64,000 nt of DNA from Syncephalis fuscata (taxonomy: Eukaryota > Zoopagomycota > Zoopagomycetes > Zoopagales > Piptocephalidaceae): NCBI GenBank assembly GCA_025786725.1, contig JAHLTZ010000028.1, forward strand, positions 186,001 to 250,000, given 5' to 3'. Of the stretch, positions 24,807 through 37,666 are shown one piece after another; the stretch's first letter is position 1; each line of letters starts with the position of its first letter. The notes under the pieces are model-generated. The model was not told where the DNA came from. It did no database searches and worked only from the letters and a program-made list of their open reading frames with translations. A program made the position numbers and the translations under genes.

Positions 24807-25803
24807 ATTAGCTTTTATCATTTGCACTCTGCCAATAATCCAACTCACATCTTTATAAATACTATCTTTTCAACATTTATTCTACCAATTGTATTTTAAA
24901 TACATCTTAAAATGGAACAAACGAATGATTATCATTTAATACACTTTGATAAAACCATATTGTTTTCTATCAGTATACGTACAATAAAAATGAGCTTTTC
25001 TGAGGATTTGAAGTACTCAAACTCTAGAAACAACATCCTGACGGAGATCATAGTCTTTGAAACTGTGATGACGTGCTGTTACATGATGAAATTCAAAATT
25101 TCTTGTAATGAATATGAAGTCGCTGCACTAATACAGTCATACTAGCTGCTTATCCAACTCGGATCCAATTGGTTTAAGTCTGCTATTATTGAAGTTGCCA
25201 TGAGACTGTATATAAATAGCTGAATGGCCAACGAATTCAAAACAATAACACAAATAATATTTTGAGTCGTTAGTATAATATACTTTAGATATGTATATAC
25301 ACCCAGCAAAAAATGGAATATTTAACAGCGGTGTCGTTCATTTCACGCAAATATCGCAATTTAGTTAATGATTTGGTTTTTTAACTTTAATCAAATAAAT
25401 CATTATGCTACTAACAAGCCTGTATTCAACTATACCTAGTCTGCTATACAAATCTGCACTAATAATACATAGTTTTGCCTCTGTAAGAAAATATGAATTG
25501 TCACGCTTTGATATCAACCAATTGGTTTATTCCATACATTGCGTTAGTTTTGCCCCAATATACCTGGTAGAAAATTGCTTCTTATCAGTAATCCATGAGA
25601 ATATGAAATATTGTTTTGATATTAGTTTCGGTGTGTTTTCAAGCAATTTCTAGAATAACTGCTAGCATATATATATTTATACGCATGTTGCCGTCAAAAA
25701 CTATCGGATGTAACATAAACACTTCAATTTACTTCATTTTTTTAGAATAACAGTTAAGCAGTTAAGCGACAGTATATTTTCTCATTTAAAATTCAATTAC
25801 ACG
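24807..25803. other. AT-rich stretch with unsupported ORFs
   Basis: ATG-initiated ORFs of 77 (24912) and 82 codons (25405) occur but have no recognisable domain. The last ~120 bp probably form the LPMO promoter and leader. Confidence 0.4.
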
Positions 25804-26684
25804 ATGGTTTCTTGGATTACGCTATTTACGATTGGCATACTATTGTTAGGTGTTATTGACAATGTGGCTGGCCACATGAAGCTATATTCACCCATCCCAA
25901 GAGGCGACCCAAGAAATAAAGGCTATGGAGTTAGTAGTACTCGACTTGATGCTCCATTGAATGGCCGCAAGAATCCAGGCAAATTCCCTTGCCGTTACCA
26001 AAGGAAGGTCCGATTACTGCCCAGTATACTGCTGGCAAGAATTTCACCGTTGAATTTATGCAAGGCAGTCCCCATTTTGGTGGTCATTGCCAATTTGCCA
26101 TGTCTTACGACAACGGTAAGACATGGGTCGTGCTAAGAACCATCATGTCTATGTGCTTTGAAGGCAAGGCGCCGTATCGATATTCAATTGCACTGCCTAA
26201 GGGTGCACGCAATGGCCGAGTCTTATTTGGCTGGACTTTTATCAATGCAGGCGGTAATCTAGAATACTATATGAATTGTGCCGATGCTGAGATTTCTGGC
26301 GGTAGGGACGATGGCAGTCTTAGAGGGCCCGAGCTATTGGTGGCACGTTTGCGTGGTACCGTCAACATAGACCGATGGGCAAACACTGATGGCGCAAATG
26401 ACGGAAAAGAACATTTTATTGCCCGTAAAATTGTTACCATTCCTGTCGATGCAAAACCAACCGACGATGGAACGGTTATTGGTGAAGCAGGGGATGGTAA
26501 ACCCGGTGTCGAGCAACCTCCAAAGATTATTCCATGGCATAGGTTTTTTGATAGCAAGTTCTTGTCATATGAAACAAATCGTAAACTTGATAAGAATTTG
26601 GGAGACACTGGTGGCAAAAAGGTTTTCTTCATAGCCACTTCTGATAACCCAAGAGGTGATGATGGTATTCAAGCCAGTGCATAA
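25804..26684 (+). CDS. Secreted lytic polysaccharide monooxygenase, AA11-like
   Basis: Single exon, 293 residues after one base is restored. The signal peptide ends before His24 (VIDNVAG then HMKLYSPIPRG), so the mature enzyme starts with the copper-binding histidine required in LPMOs. The second copper histidine is in GSPHFGGHCQF, and NLEYYMNCADAEI supplies the axial Tyr and closing Cys. These enzymes oxidatively cut chitin or related glycans outside the cell. A C added near 25992 (TTGCCGTT) gives KFPCPLPKEGPIT and joins the two frames. After about residue 165 comes a ~125-residue extension with no recognised chitin-binding module. AA11 is favoured by overall pattern; the exact AA class is not certain. 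Confidence 0.85.
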
Positions 26685-27172
26685 TAAATAAATAACGTAA
26701 CTTGATAATTGGCATTTCCAATAGTGTTACAATTATGATTTTATTCAATAGAATTTGTTGCTTCATTTGGTATAGCTGTTACTATCAAAAGATAATCAAA
26801 AGTTCACTATAAGCATGTTATTAATACAGCATTATCATATTAATCAGGTAATTAACTTTGATTATTTATTATAATTATTGAACATAAAGTTTATGAGTCG
26901 TGTATCTATGCTGGTCTTATGTGCAATTATTATTTACAAGGTTATATATTAACACATGAAAAAAGAAACTGAATAAATGATAAGTTTTTCTTTCAATATT
27001 CTAATTAAATATAAATTTCTAGTCTAAATAGTTTAATAGTTGCCATTATCAAATTGCTTAATTAATACGTGTATGTTTATAATAATTTAAATAAAATACC
27101 ATTAGACAATTAATAAAAGCGAAAGAATAAATAAAAAGTACTTTCAATTTGTTATATTAATTCATTTTATTA
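26685..27172. other. Convergent AT-rich spacer
   Basis: Between the LPMO (+) and NAD kinase (-) 3' ends. Nothing coding; possible AATAAA-like 3'-processing signals on both strands. Confidence 0.5.
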
Positions 27173-29302
27173 CTATTCCCAATCAGCATCTGTCCTCATT
27201 AATAGCTGGTGTTTATTAGCAAATCCTTGATTGAATTTAAGCATTTGATTGATGTCTCGTACCCAATCCACGCCTTCATTGACTCGATTGACACATAGCA
27301 TCGGAAAGCTTGACTGTTTAATCTATTATTCAATATAAGGAATCAGTTAACAATAATCGTCATGCAAAAGTCTATTTACCTGTACATAGCTTCCAACAGG
27401 CAATAGACATAGCACTCGACCATCTACAGTTAGCTCTGCTTGTCCGCGATTGAAGGTAGACACTTGGATCTGAACATTAGAGTCAGCGGGTAAGAGTACT
27501 GGTCGAAACGAAAGTGACAGCGGACAGACTGGCGTGATAAGCAAAGATGCCACTGATGGATGAACAATAGGACCGCCTTTAATGATATATACAACATATA
27601 TAGCAGCTCAGTCAGTGATACTGATCGATACAAGTAATAAAGTGGATATATTACCTGCTGATAGTGAATAAGCCGTAGAACCAGTGGGTGTTGCAATAAT
27701 TAGACTAATAATAGAATTAACATTATGAATGAACAGTATTAATATCGCCCATCTCACCCATCTGCCTGTAAAGTCATTAATTTATTAGGTATAGTTTGTT
27801 ATTTAATTGTTTATCCACTTACAACAGCATCAGTAAGAAACTCCCCATTAATGTAGCAACTAACAGCCGACAAGTGTGGATATCGACCTCGATGCAAGTT
27901 CACTTCATTCATTACTTGAACTGATCTATCATCATTATCGCAGTCAATGGCGTGAGCTAATTTCTTCATGTAAGCCAATCGTTGCTTATTACCGGCCTGC
28001 TTGATCTTCTCGCCTGTTGATGTAAATGCCGTGCATTCCAGACGTAATCGTGGTAATAAAGAGGCATGTCCATTCATTAGATTGGATAAGGCCGACATAT
28101 AATCTTTAAAATCTATAGTCGTCAAGCTTATTAGTATAATCCGACTAAGGATTTAGTTATCATCACTTACGGAATGGCAGTAGAAATCCAAGGGTTCCCA
28201 TTGAGAATGAAACAATGGGCGGTACACGCTTGTTGAATATCGAAGAAACGTGTAAAATGGTGCCATCACCACCAATTGTAACAACGAAATCTACAACACG
28301 TTCATACTCTTGATAATCATCTGGATTTTAAATAAAATCACATTGATCAAGTAAACATAGTAAACAGTACGATCACTTACCTTCCTCGACAACATGTGCA
28401 AATGGCAATTGTTCGGAAAGTGCTGCTGCAACTTTACGCTCAATGATCACATTAAAAGGCGGATTTTGTTGACGCAGCCACCTTTACACAGCCAATCGCA
28501 AATTAGTGTCATGTGTTAGCATAGCAATAAATGCCCCGTATTATTTGATGGTACATCGTTAAAGCGTAGCACATTTAACGAAGTAACGAAACTTACTGTG
28601 CCACATCAACAAGAGCTCGCTCCGTTGCCTGATCTGCCGGTTTTTTAACCAATAAAGCAGTACGCGGCCTCTGCTCCCACACTAATCTTGAGCCACTGTG
28701 TGCCACAATCGTATGTCTACGTATTAAATTACATCATTTTAACGCCGCCTTTTTCCATACCTGGCGATGACACCGTCACTATCATCCTCAGTACTAGCGG
28801 CAAACTGAGTTCTAGCTCGTGAAGGCTGTTGTTCTCTCCTTGCTTCGTGTGAGGTTAGGATTATTGCTGTTGTTTAGGCCTTTTCTCCATTCCTACTCCT
28901 CTCTTGGCACTTACTAGTTGTCTTTTGAAAGTGGATCGACTGCAGCTGATAATCAACACGAGAGGGCAATTGTTTAGTATCGTCAAGACGATAGGGCTTA
29001 TGAGTCGATGCTGTTTTAGAAAACCATCGGCCTAAATGTGGCGTGATACGGCTATTGACGAATAGACTAGGAGTTGTCCTGGTCGCGATAGTGTAAGGGG
29101 TTGGCTGGCACTGTCTTTTAACAGCAATAGCACACGGTGTGGTATACGACCGGCTAGAGCTCAGGTTGGAACGTACCGACTGAGGCACAACTGCAGGTTT
29201 GAAGGCCGTCGTTCGTTGCAGCAATGAGCCACAACGAGTGATTTTGCCCAACGAGCTAACGTAATGAGACGGAAAACAAAAAGTCTGACGCAACAACAAC
29301 AT
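27173..29302 (-). CDS. NAD kinase, probably mitochondrial (Pos5-like)
   Basis: Exons 29302-28897, 28842-28761, 28716-28597, 28481-28381, 28320-28171, 28112-27823, 27765-27758, 27704-27655, 27576-27380 and 27322-27173. The first exon encodes ~135 residues rich in Arg, Ser and Thr without acidic runs, as in a mitochondrial presequence. Signature blocks follow: [12 protein letters not shown] (ATP/NAD site), [23 protein letters not shown], then [17 protein letters not shown] and a C-terminal beta domain. It phosphorylates NAD to NADP; the mitochondrial form supports NADPH supply and Fe-S and antioxidant functions. The seventh exon is only 8 nt, encoding Ala-Asp and part of Gly of the conserved ADG motif. 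No frame break found. Confidence 0.93.
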
Positions 29303-30333
29303 TCTATCCGTAATGAAAATAAATAACAATGTTTACATAGCACCCTGATTCAATTGATTTAATCTAATTGATCCAATAGTGTTGATATTAGTTTGTAAGC
29401 TATTTATAAATATGCCTTAGTAAAACTCATGTGTGGCACACCTGAGTTATGTATTCTTGTTATTTACCGAGTTTTGTCGCCGTATTTTTACATGTTACGC
29501 TTCTACTCTTACGTGAGTACACCGCCTGTAGAGGGTATGACATATAAAAGTCGGCTTATTCTTGTATTCTAGATATCAAAGATATAGTATTCGTCGTGTT
29601 GCCTTTCATTAATAGCACAAGGCCAATTTTGTGCCAATATCCTATTTCTACTCCTAGTTTATTTATAATAACCGCCACCATTAAAACATCTTAATTATAC
29701 ATTTTATCCGTTGTAACATATGGATATATATGTTTAATTTTACCATAACTCTGTCAATAGCGGCTATTAATAATGATAGCTAAATGTCAAGTATGGCATG
29801 ATTCTAAAACATTGTTGCATCCGACTTGAGTGTAAATAAAATACCGGATTAGCCATCGATATGCAATGTAATACTGCTGGGGTCGTTGTGAAATCAAGGC
29901 GTAGCACAGTAAGGCATTCGGGACCGTGCTGCAGATATAGTTCACTAAAATGACACTTGCTATCTAGTTTAGGCAATACCAAACAACATTAGAAGTCGGC
30001 TTTGATATCTGCGAAGCGCCTTCCTTAACCATTTAAAACAAGTTTAGAAAACAAGTTACACTGGTACTTGTATACAAATAGATCGAGTTCCAACTTTCAA
30101 CGACCTTGCACACCTTTCCGCACTCGTTTATTATTTATTGCTTATCGCAATTATCATCCTCCATCATTCAGCTATAAAGCATTATTGCCGTCCATTTCCT
30201 TTTTCCTATTACACGGACGTAGTATTACCGTTGTTGTTGTTGTTGTTGATATTATTATTGTCATCTTCCATATTACCATTGTTGCCACTAAATCTTATTA
30301 ATATTGTGAGGTATTGCCAATACCATAGACAAT
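29303..30333. promoter_or_regulatory. Divergent region between NAD kinase (-) and the luminal 7-TM gene (+)
   Basis: About 1 kb separating divergent starts. The right part has a TTG repeat (30226-30248) and CT-rich leader sequence. A 71-codon minus-strand ORF at 29767-29982 has no support. Confidence 0.45.
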
Positions 30334-32337
30334 ATGTTTTGTCGCGTAGTCGCTCGTTTATTCTACATCCTACTAGCCATCACACTTACTAACACCTTCC
30401 AACTACACCAACTGCAGCCGGTTTCTGCGCTAGTAACCTTCCAAATTAATAATAAGACTACTTCTTTTCACACCCAAGATCCCTTTCAAGTGCGCTTTCC
30501 CGCCTATCTTGATGAAGGTGTCTTGATTCAGGGTGAATTCGATGACTCGACCGATTGCGTCTTAACCTTTGATCCGGACAGTCCAGTGATAGCCGGTCAT
30601 TCAAAAGCCATCGTTTCTATTAGCGAGAAAAAGTCATATAAGGAAGGTGGTTGTGCAACAATGAGTGAGGTAGTTAATTAAATCAATATTTACGGTTTAA
30701 TAAGACCGTTACTTTATTGCTGAATATTAATTACATATCTATTTATCTATTTATTTATACTAAATAGGCAGCTAATGCCGCCATAAATCTTGGTAAGAAG
30801 CTAAGCTCCAAAGGAGGACCGTCAGTTATAGCCGTACTCTATCTACTTCGGGATAAGGGCAAAGTCCCCGGTGCTCCTCGTGAAGTAAAATATACCACGC
30901 GTATGCTATCCTTTAAGAATGAGCTACCGTCCGTCCACATAGCCTTTGTGCTTGAGGATGACTTCAGAACTGTAGTACCAAAATCAAAAAAGCAAGTCAA
31001 GTCTATTCCAGTTCTTTTACAACAAGGTAAGCTATCCATTAATCTACGTCAATTTAGTCGTTGATATTAACTCATGCTAACCGCTATGCTATCTTTTAGA
31101 ACCTGGACCATGGAATGAAGTATTTATGTCAGGCGAATTTATCGCCTACACCTACATTCTTATGGGAATAACAACCATTTTTGTCATACGCAGTATGTTC
31201 ATTCTAATCGGTATTATGCGATCAAAGAAATACCCAGCAAAGAATCGAATTGCCATTTATGTTTCCGCCTTTATAGGCGCTATATGTAAGTAGATTTAAT
31301 AACAATAATAAGACTGGCAATTTACTTACACACAACACTACAATAGTGTTTATCGTTACATTGCCTATGAACTCCTTTACTGAAGAGTACCAGCTTATCT
31401 ATCGTATTATGGAGCTTGTTTTATTACTTTCGTTTCATCTTTTACTTCTATTATGGTAAGTTAGATAGATTTTATTTATTTACTTATTAACCAAGATTTA
31501 TGATATAGGCATCACTTCATCACCCGTATGCGTACCAATCATCGCTTGGCCTGGTTCAAATACGTTATATGGTTTTCGTTGGCCTCTGCCTTCTTTAAAT
31601 TCATCATTCGAACCTTCTTCCCGGGCGAAGGCAAGGAATCCACTACAGGCTATATCGTAGACGTTAATCGCATTACGGGCTGGATAATGTTGACCATTCT
31701 ATCTTTATTCTTTATCTATTACGGTAAGATTTTATATTATACAATCCATCATCAGCATCATCATTACAAATGCTTATACATTAATATTAGGTGTGCTATT
31801 TTGGATAAAACGACAAGAGTGTACATTGAATATGGTCACACGCAGTGCTTTGACTCAGGTAATGACCATAAACCATTTACTTGAATAGTAATAGCTACAC
31901 AGCAATCTAATCACTTGCTAACACGTGTATTTACATTCTACTTAGGTCACACTGATTTGTGCATTTGCTTCTTTGGTCTCGCTCTATCTGTTGCTGAAGA
32001 AATCCTTAAAAACCAAAAGGTGTGGCGTCTAGGTGTAGCACCTGAAGTGGTACGTATGATACTCAAGGACATTGCGCCTAGTCTACGTATCATTGCCATT
32101 CTATTTGTTCTTGATGCTCGCGCCAAGTCCACCAATGGCACTTCCGTACGAAGTGGCGCTATTCGAACACCCTATGGCATCAAGCCATCCGAGCTATCTC
32201 AACGAAGCAACACAACAGCATTCCCAGACAGTAGTATCACTGTCACATCATCTCGTTCTCGCAATATCTCGTTCCAACCATTGTCTTCATTGCGACACGA
32301 CAAAGATTCCATTTTGGGTACAACCTCAAATCATTAA
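30334..32337 (+). CDS. Seven-TM membrane protein with N-terminal luminal PA-like domain
   Basis: Exons 30334-30669, 30768-31026, 31100-31285, 31347-31455, 31509-31723, 31791-31858 and 31946-32337, in clean phase. A signal peptide (LFYILLAITLTNTFQLHQL) is followed by a ~200-residue luminal or extracellular domain with a PA-domain-like cadence (GVLIQGEFDD, AIVSISEKKSYKEGGC, GGPSVIAVLYL). Seven hydrophobic helices follow, then a ~75-residue Ser/Arg-rich cytosolic tail. The layout is that of a sorting or signalling receptor, but no family could be named with confidence. One A is missing near 32010 (TTAAAAACC); with it KKSLKNQKVW continues smoothly into the last helix. Confidence 0.75.
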
Positions 32338-32633
32338 CATGTCAACCTATAATGCATGTCTTTTGATAATCATAATATACGTATTATTTGCCTTGTTGCC
32401 ATATATACATGTGCTACTTAGAATTATTATGTTAACAATAAGCATAGACACTATATATTATAGATGCATTCTAGATTTATTATATTCATCATAAATATAA
32501 TATTTTAATATTAATAAACTGCCTATTTTCTACATTAAATACTACTTTGCTTTAAATGATCGGTCTCTCTCAATAGTTAAATAGTGCTATTTATTGCTGA
32601 TGCCACGATAGTGTGCCATGTATATTTATTTAT

Positions 32634-33476
32634 TTACGGCTTTTTATAAGGCACTGGCCTGGTGACCCAGTAGAAAAGACCCACACCAGCCAATGATCCT
32701 ATGGCTGGCATAAGATCCATCATAAATACAGTATAAATCCATATGGTGGCCAATCCAGGACATTGACGCATAATACCATAGGCTGGAGATGTATTTAATA
32801 AATGTAATAAATAACACCCAGATGCTGCTGAAACGCCCGGTAACAGAAGACGTATAAGTATGTGTTGTCGATACCGAGTACTAATATAAAACATAGTGAA
32901 GAACACTGATGGCCATTATTAGTATTATAACTATAAGTTGACTGGACTAAGCTAATTATATTGCTCACTTACATGGTAATACTTTTAGTACTCGAGTAAC
33001 AATTTCCATCGGAGATGCTTCCTCGTTATATTGTCGATGAATTAGTGCATCCATAATGGCATAAATAGTACAGAATGGAATAGTATAAAGAATAGCTAAA
33101 AAGAAGTAGTCTTCACTAAGCGGTACACCATCATCTTGACTAGCCTGCTTGTCCTTCTTCTTAATCTTCTTTAATAGGCCGCTTTCACGTATTAATCGCA
33201 TCTTTTCATCGTCTGGAATGCCGCCATCGTCATCGTCGTTACCATCATCGCGTTGGCCAACACTACCAGCATCAATAATTCGTACATTTCCCTGTCGTGT
33301 TTCTTTATACGGTTTCTTTTTAGTAGTCCACCATTTTTACGCTCTTCAATCTGTTCTACAAGTGTTTTGGCTGCCCGAGGTCTATTTAATTCACTGGGCC
33401 GCATACCTTTGAGCTCCGCTTGAGCATTAGGTGTAATAATCTCATCGATCACTTCGTCATATTCATCGAATGCCAT
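32634..33476 (-). CDS. Fungal multipass membrane protein with DUF7719-like domain
   Basis: Exons 33476-32973 and 32905-32634. A charged cytosolic N-terminal half (DEYDEVIDEII, Lys-rich RESGLLKKIKKKDKQ) is followed by helices. The C-terminal half matches the pattern of the conserved fungal DUF7719 proteins: a helix before LIHRQYNEE, then LLLPGVSAASGCYLLHLLN and MRQCPGLATIWIYTVF. Its function is unknown in all species I know of. One A is missing near 33335 (CGTAAAAATGG); adding it gives EERKKWWTTKKKPYKE in one frame. The gene is divergent from SHMT. Confidence 0.8.
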
Positions 33477-33898
33477 AGGCTCAAGTTGGGGCGACTTTTT
33501 CTGCTGCTTGCTTGTTTCGAACGGCCCATTGTCGGCGTCAGTAGTAGTAGTAGTAGTGGTAGTGGTAGTGGCAATAGTAACAACAATGATCCGGTATAAC
33601 TGGCCTTGAAATGCACAACTAAAGGTGGCAGTAAATAACTAAAGGTAAGGCAAGGAAGGAGCAAAAGAAGCTTTATTTAGTAATTGTTATTTTTTCTATT
33701 ACCTGACTCGGTGACGTCCTCGTTTGAAAGGAACGCGCGTACTTTTTGTCTTTTTCTCCTCTCCTTTTCCTTTAAAGCCTGCGTCTATACGACCCACCTT
33801 TTACTGTCCGACACCTCTTCTTTACTCGTTGACTTGAAGCTACAACACTTTCTATTTGGTTCTTGCTCTTATTCGTGCTATCTGGGCCATAGTTAGTT
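33477..33898. promoter_or_regulatory. Short bidirectional promoter region, DUF7719-like gene / SHMT
   Basis: 422 bp between two divergent ATGs, with a TAGTGG/TAGTAG microsatellite at 33541-33570 and pyrimidine-rich sequence before the SHMT start. Confidence 0.5.
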
Positions 33899-36113
33899 AT
33901 GTTACGCTTACTTTCCACTCGGTTGACAACGCAACGGGTTGCTACGACCCAGCTAGCTCGTTCAGTTCAGGTAAACACCAACTATAACATGGCTATAGCT
34001 ATATACTATTACTATAAATCCATCAATCGACTAACTAATATATGTATATGTATATGTATATCTAGAAACGAACATTTGCATTCCCAGCTGGTCAAAAGGA
34101 AGTAAGTAATAAATATATGTTAAAATACACAGGCTAATTCATTTATAGCTATTAAATAAACCACTTTCAAGCGTTGACCCAGAGATATATGACATTATTG
34201 AGAAAGAGAAATGCCGACAACGTGAAAGTATTGTGCTTATTCCATCGGAGAACTTTACTTCTTCGGCTGTAATGGAAGCACTTGGCTCTATTATGCAGAA
34301 TAAATACTCTGAAGGCTATCCAGGTGCTCGGTAAGTGTCATTATACCTGGTTGATGGAGTATTAACCTATTTAATTTACAGTTACTATGGCGGCAATGAA
34401 TGGATCGATGCTTCTGAAAGACTATGCCAGAAGCGAGCATTAGAAGCATTCCAATTGGATCCTCAACAATGGGGTGTTAATGTCCAAGCACTATCTGGTA
34501 ATTACAAATAATCATTGATTAGTTTCATTTATTTACCATAATAACCATAATATAATAATAATGTAATAATAATAATATAGGATCACCTGCTAATTTGTGT
34601 GTTTATGGTGCGTTATTAAAGCCTCATGAACGTATCATGGGATTGGATTTACCTCATGGAGGACAGTAAGTTTTAATAGTATATTAGTAATATATCTATA
34701 TCTATATCTATATCTATTAATTAACTATAATGAATAGTTTGTCACATGGCTATCAAACAGATACCAAAAAGATATCGGCTGTATCTGTTTATTTCGAGAC
34801 ATTCCCGTATCGTGTCAATGAAAAGACAGGCATTATTGATTATGACACATTAGAGAAGAATGCCCAACTATACCGCCCAAAGATTATTGTAGCCGGTGCC
34901 AGTGCCTATCCACGACTTATCGACTATGAACGAATGAAGACAGTGAGTGTTAATAATTAACATATTTAATACTTGTATTTATCAATTAATTAGATTACCA
35001 CTAAATCTAAAGCATATCTTATGGTAGATATGGCTCATATTAGTGGTAAGTAGCCATCTATTAACATTTATTAAATATTCAATTTATACACGCTATAGGC
35101 TTAGTATCAGCTGGTGTGTTACCATCACCATTTGAATATGCCGATGTTGTTACCACAACAACACATAAATCTCTACGAGGCCCACGTGGTGCATTGATAT
35201 TCTATCGTAAAGGTGTTCGCGGTACCAATAAAAAGGGAGAAGGTAAATAGTTATTGAGTATACGTGCTAATTAATATATTAATATATTAATATATTCATT
35301 ATTATGTATAGATATTTTGTATGACCTTGAAAAGCCTATTAATCAATCCGTATTCCCTGGTCATCAAGGTGGACCCCACAACCATACAATTACTGCATTG
35401 GCCGTAGCATTAAAACAAGTAAATAGCTAATTAATTGTTATAATAATAATGATGATGAACTAAATTATTATTAGGCTATGACACCAGAGTTTCGTGAATA
35501 TCAACAACAAGTATTAAAGAACTGTCAACGACTAGCCACTGAATTGCGTAACCGTCAATATCGCCTAGTAACTGATGGTACTGATACACATCTTTTATTA
35601 ATCGATCTACGTGACAAGGCTGTTGATGGCGCCCGAGTTGAACGTGTATTAGAATTGGCCAACATTGCTGCCAACAAGAATACCGTTCCCGGTGATCGTA
35701 GTGCTTTAATTCCTGGTGGTCTACGTATTGGTAAGTACAAGGGTTTATAGCTATGATAACAACAATAATAATGACTTATCATTCTATCATAGGTACACCG
35801 GCTATGACTTCTCGTGGCCTAAATGAAGATGATTTTGCTGAAGTGGCCAATTTGATTGATCGGGCTGTTCAAATTACTCAAACAATTAGTAAACAAGCAA
35901 CTGGTAATGATAGATTATTAAATACTATAGATATATATTATACTAAATGGTTTATTCATAGGTACTAAATTAAAAGACTTTAAAGAGAAACTAGGCGATG
36001 ATGTAGCGCAATGGCCAGATCTACAAAAGTTACACGACGATGTAGCTCGATTCTCTCGTCGTTTCCCTTCAGTTGGTTTTGATGAATCTACTATGCGTTA
36101 CCATACTGACTAA
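33899..36113 (+). CDS. SHM1: Serine hydroxymethyltransferase, mitochondrial
   Basis: Exons 33899-33970, 34066-34101, 34149-34330, 34382-34497, 34581-34665, 34738-34942, 34994-35045, 35099-35242, 35312-35418, 35475-35730, 35793-35903 and 35962-36113. It converts serine and tetrahydrofolate to glycine and methylene-THF using PLP. The first two exons give an Arg/Thr/Ser presequence ([17 protein letters not shown]). Enzyme blocks: [29 protein letters not shown], the PLP lysine in [14 protein letters not shown], and [11 protein letters not shown]. No frame breaks in any of the 12 exons, so it is a useful control for the frameshift pattern elsewhere. Confidence 0.97.
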
Positions 36114-36625
36114 ATCACTCCATCATTTTACTATTCCCCAAATACACACACACGATCATTATTCTATTAATAGTATTCGTGTTGAAAGTCGGTTTTTATT
36201 AGAGGATAACAATAGTTTACCTCACTGACTAACTTATAAATCATAATTAAACAGAAACACCATCCATAGTGTTTTGTTTAAGTGTCAAGTGTTTTGTAAT
36301 TGAAAGCATCATCATGCCAAATGATATTCATAACTATTGCAATAATGACAAATACAATATAATGAATATAAATGGCAATGCCCGATTGTCCAAAGATGAT
36401 TGCTACAGTAGTCAATATGATGGAAATGAGGATGGAAATGAAGCGCAAATGATAAAGGTTTAGCGATAGATGATGTAGTTGTAGTTGTAGTTGTAGTTAT
36501 ATAATATTAATAGTTAGTGTAAAAGACAGAGAGAAAGAGAATAAAGAAACGAGATGGCAATTAATCAATGTAGATACTAATATTTTTGTCTTTTTTACTT
36601 GTTTAACACTATAAGCAAGTAATCT
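36114..36625. other. Convergent spacer SHMT / TFIIB
   Basis: AT-rich, with a GTAGTT repeat at 36473-36498. A 49-codon ORF from 36314 (PNDIHNYCNNDKYN) has no support. Confidence 0.5.
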
Positions 36626-37666
36626 TTACGGCGAGGGTAGTGAGTCAATGGCGTGAGCAGCATCTGTATGTTTGATAAGTTCTTCACGAGCGGCGTGTAA
36701 TCCTTTATAGGCATTTTTAATCGTCACTTCGGATACACCGGCTACCACGGCTATCTCTTTAGCTAGACGCGGTACACCATACAAACCGGCCACCATATAG
36801 ATGCACGCGGCAGCAATTGACACTGGGCTCTTGCCAGCTAGCGTGCCTAGATCCTTGGCACGCTCACCCACCGCCATAGCGGCCTTTTTAACTTCAGCCG
36901 GTAGACTAAGATACGAACAGAAACGAAGCATTAAATCACCACCGGCCATATCTTGCGATAACATAGCCGTATCAAGTTCACGAGCCAATGCTTTAAAGCA
37001 GCGACCAATCTCTTTCTTGGGCACTTTAGTAAGGGCGCAGATTTCTTTAAATGTACGCGTTACGCCTTCTTGTCGACAAGCAATAAAAATACACGCGGCA
37101 ATCAACGCATCGTTACTCTTGCCGCGAAGTAATTTACGCTCATCCACTTGTTTGTAAAGATGTTTAGCCGCATCACCAATTAGGCGTGGCAAGCCAATAG
37201 CGTCGCACATGGCCGATATTTCTTTATATGTCTGTACGAGATGACGTTCACCTTTCACGGCCGATGCTCGTCCATGCGTTTTGCTAAGGTTACGTGACGC
37301 ACCACTACCGCCATCAAGCTTTGAAATGATTGTATCGAGTTGGGTGCCGTTAAGGAGCGGATTGGCACTGCCACCAACACGAGATGGATCCTCGTCTTCG
37401 TTGCTGAATGTACGCCATTCAGACCGTGTATCGACAATACGATCACCGAGTACAAGGCCACAGTCACCGCATACTAGATCACCTTCGGCAAAGCACTCAA
37501 CAAGATTGGGTGGGTCCCGTCGACAATCACGACAGATTAAGCGGATATTAAGATCGGGTGCATGTGGTCCACCGCTGCCGGGCGCCGCAACCGCTGCTCC
37601 TCCATTCACCGCCTTACCATTGGCCATTGCAGTACCTCCTCCTATCGCTCCATTACCATATGCCAT
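36626..37666 (-). CDS. SUA7: General transcription factor TFIIB
   Basis: One intronless exon of 346 residues. TFIIB bridges TBP-promoter DNA and RNA polymerase II. An unusually Gly/Ala-rich lead of ~40 residues precedes the zinc ribbon (CRDC at 45-48 and CGDC at 66-69). The B-reader/linker (SEWRTFSNEDEDPSR) and two cyclin repeats follow: KSNDALIAACIFIACRQEGV in the first, KSPVSIAAACIYMV in the second. GC content is clearly higher than in the surroundings, as expected for a highly expressed gene. The lack of introns is striking in this intron-rich window. Confidence 0.97.
   Translation of the reverse strand: MAYGNGAIGGGTAMANGKAVNGGAAVAAPGSGGPHAPDLNIRLICRDCRRDPPNLVECFAEGDLVCGDCGLVLGDRIVDTRSEWRTFSNEDEDPSRVGGSANPLLNGTQLDTIISKLDGGSGASRNLSKTHGRASAVKGERHLVQTYKEISAMCDAIGLPRLIGDAAKHLYKQVDERKLLRGKSNDALIAACIFIACRQEGVTRTFKEICALTKVPKKEIGRCFKALARELDTAMLSQDMAGGDLMLRFCSYLSLPAEVKKAAMAVGERAKDLGTLAGKSPVSIAAACIYMVAGLYGVPRLAKEIAVVAGVSEVTIKNAYKGLHAAREELIKHTDAAHAIDSLPSP

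Noticed and set aside
26267-26638. 123-codon minus-strand ORF
   Set aside because: Antisense shadow of the LPMO.
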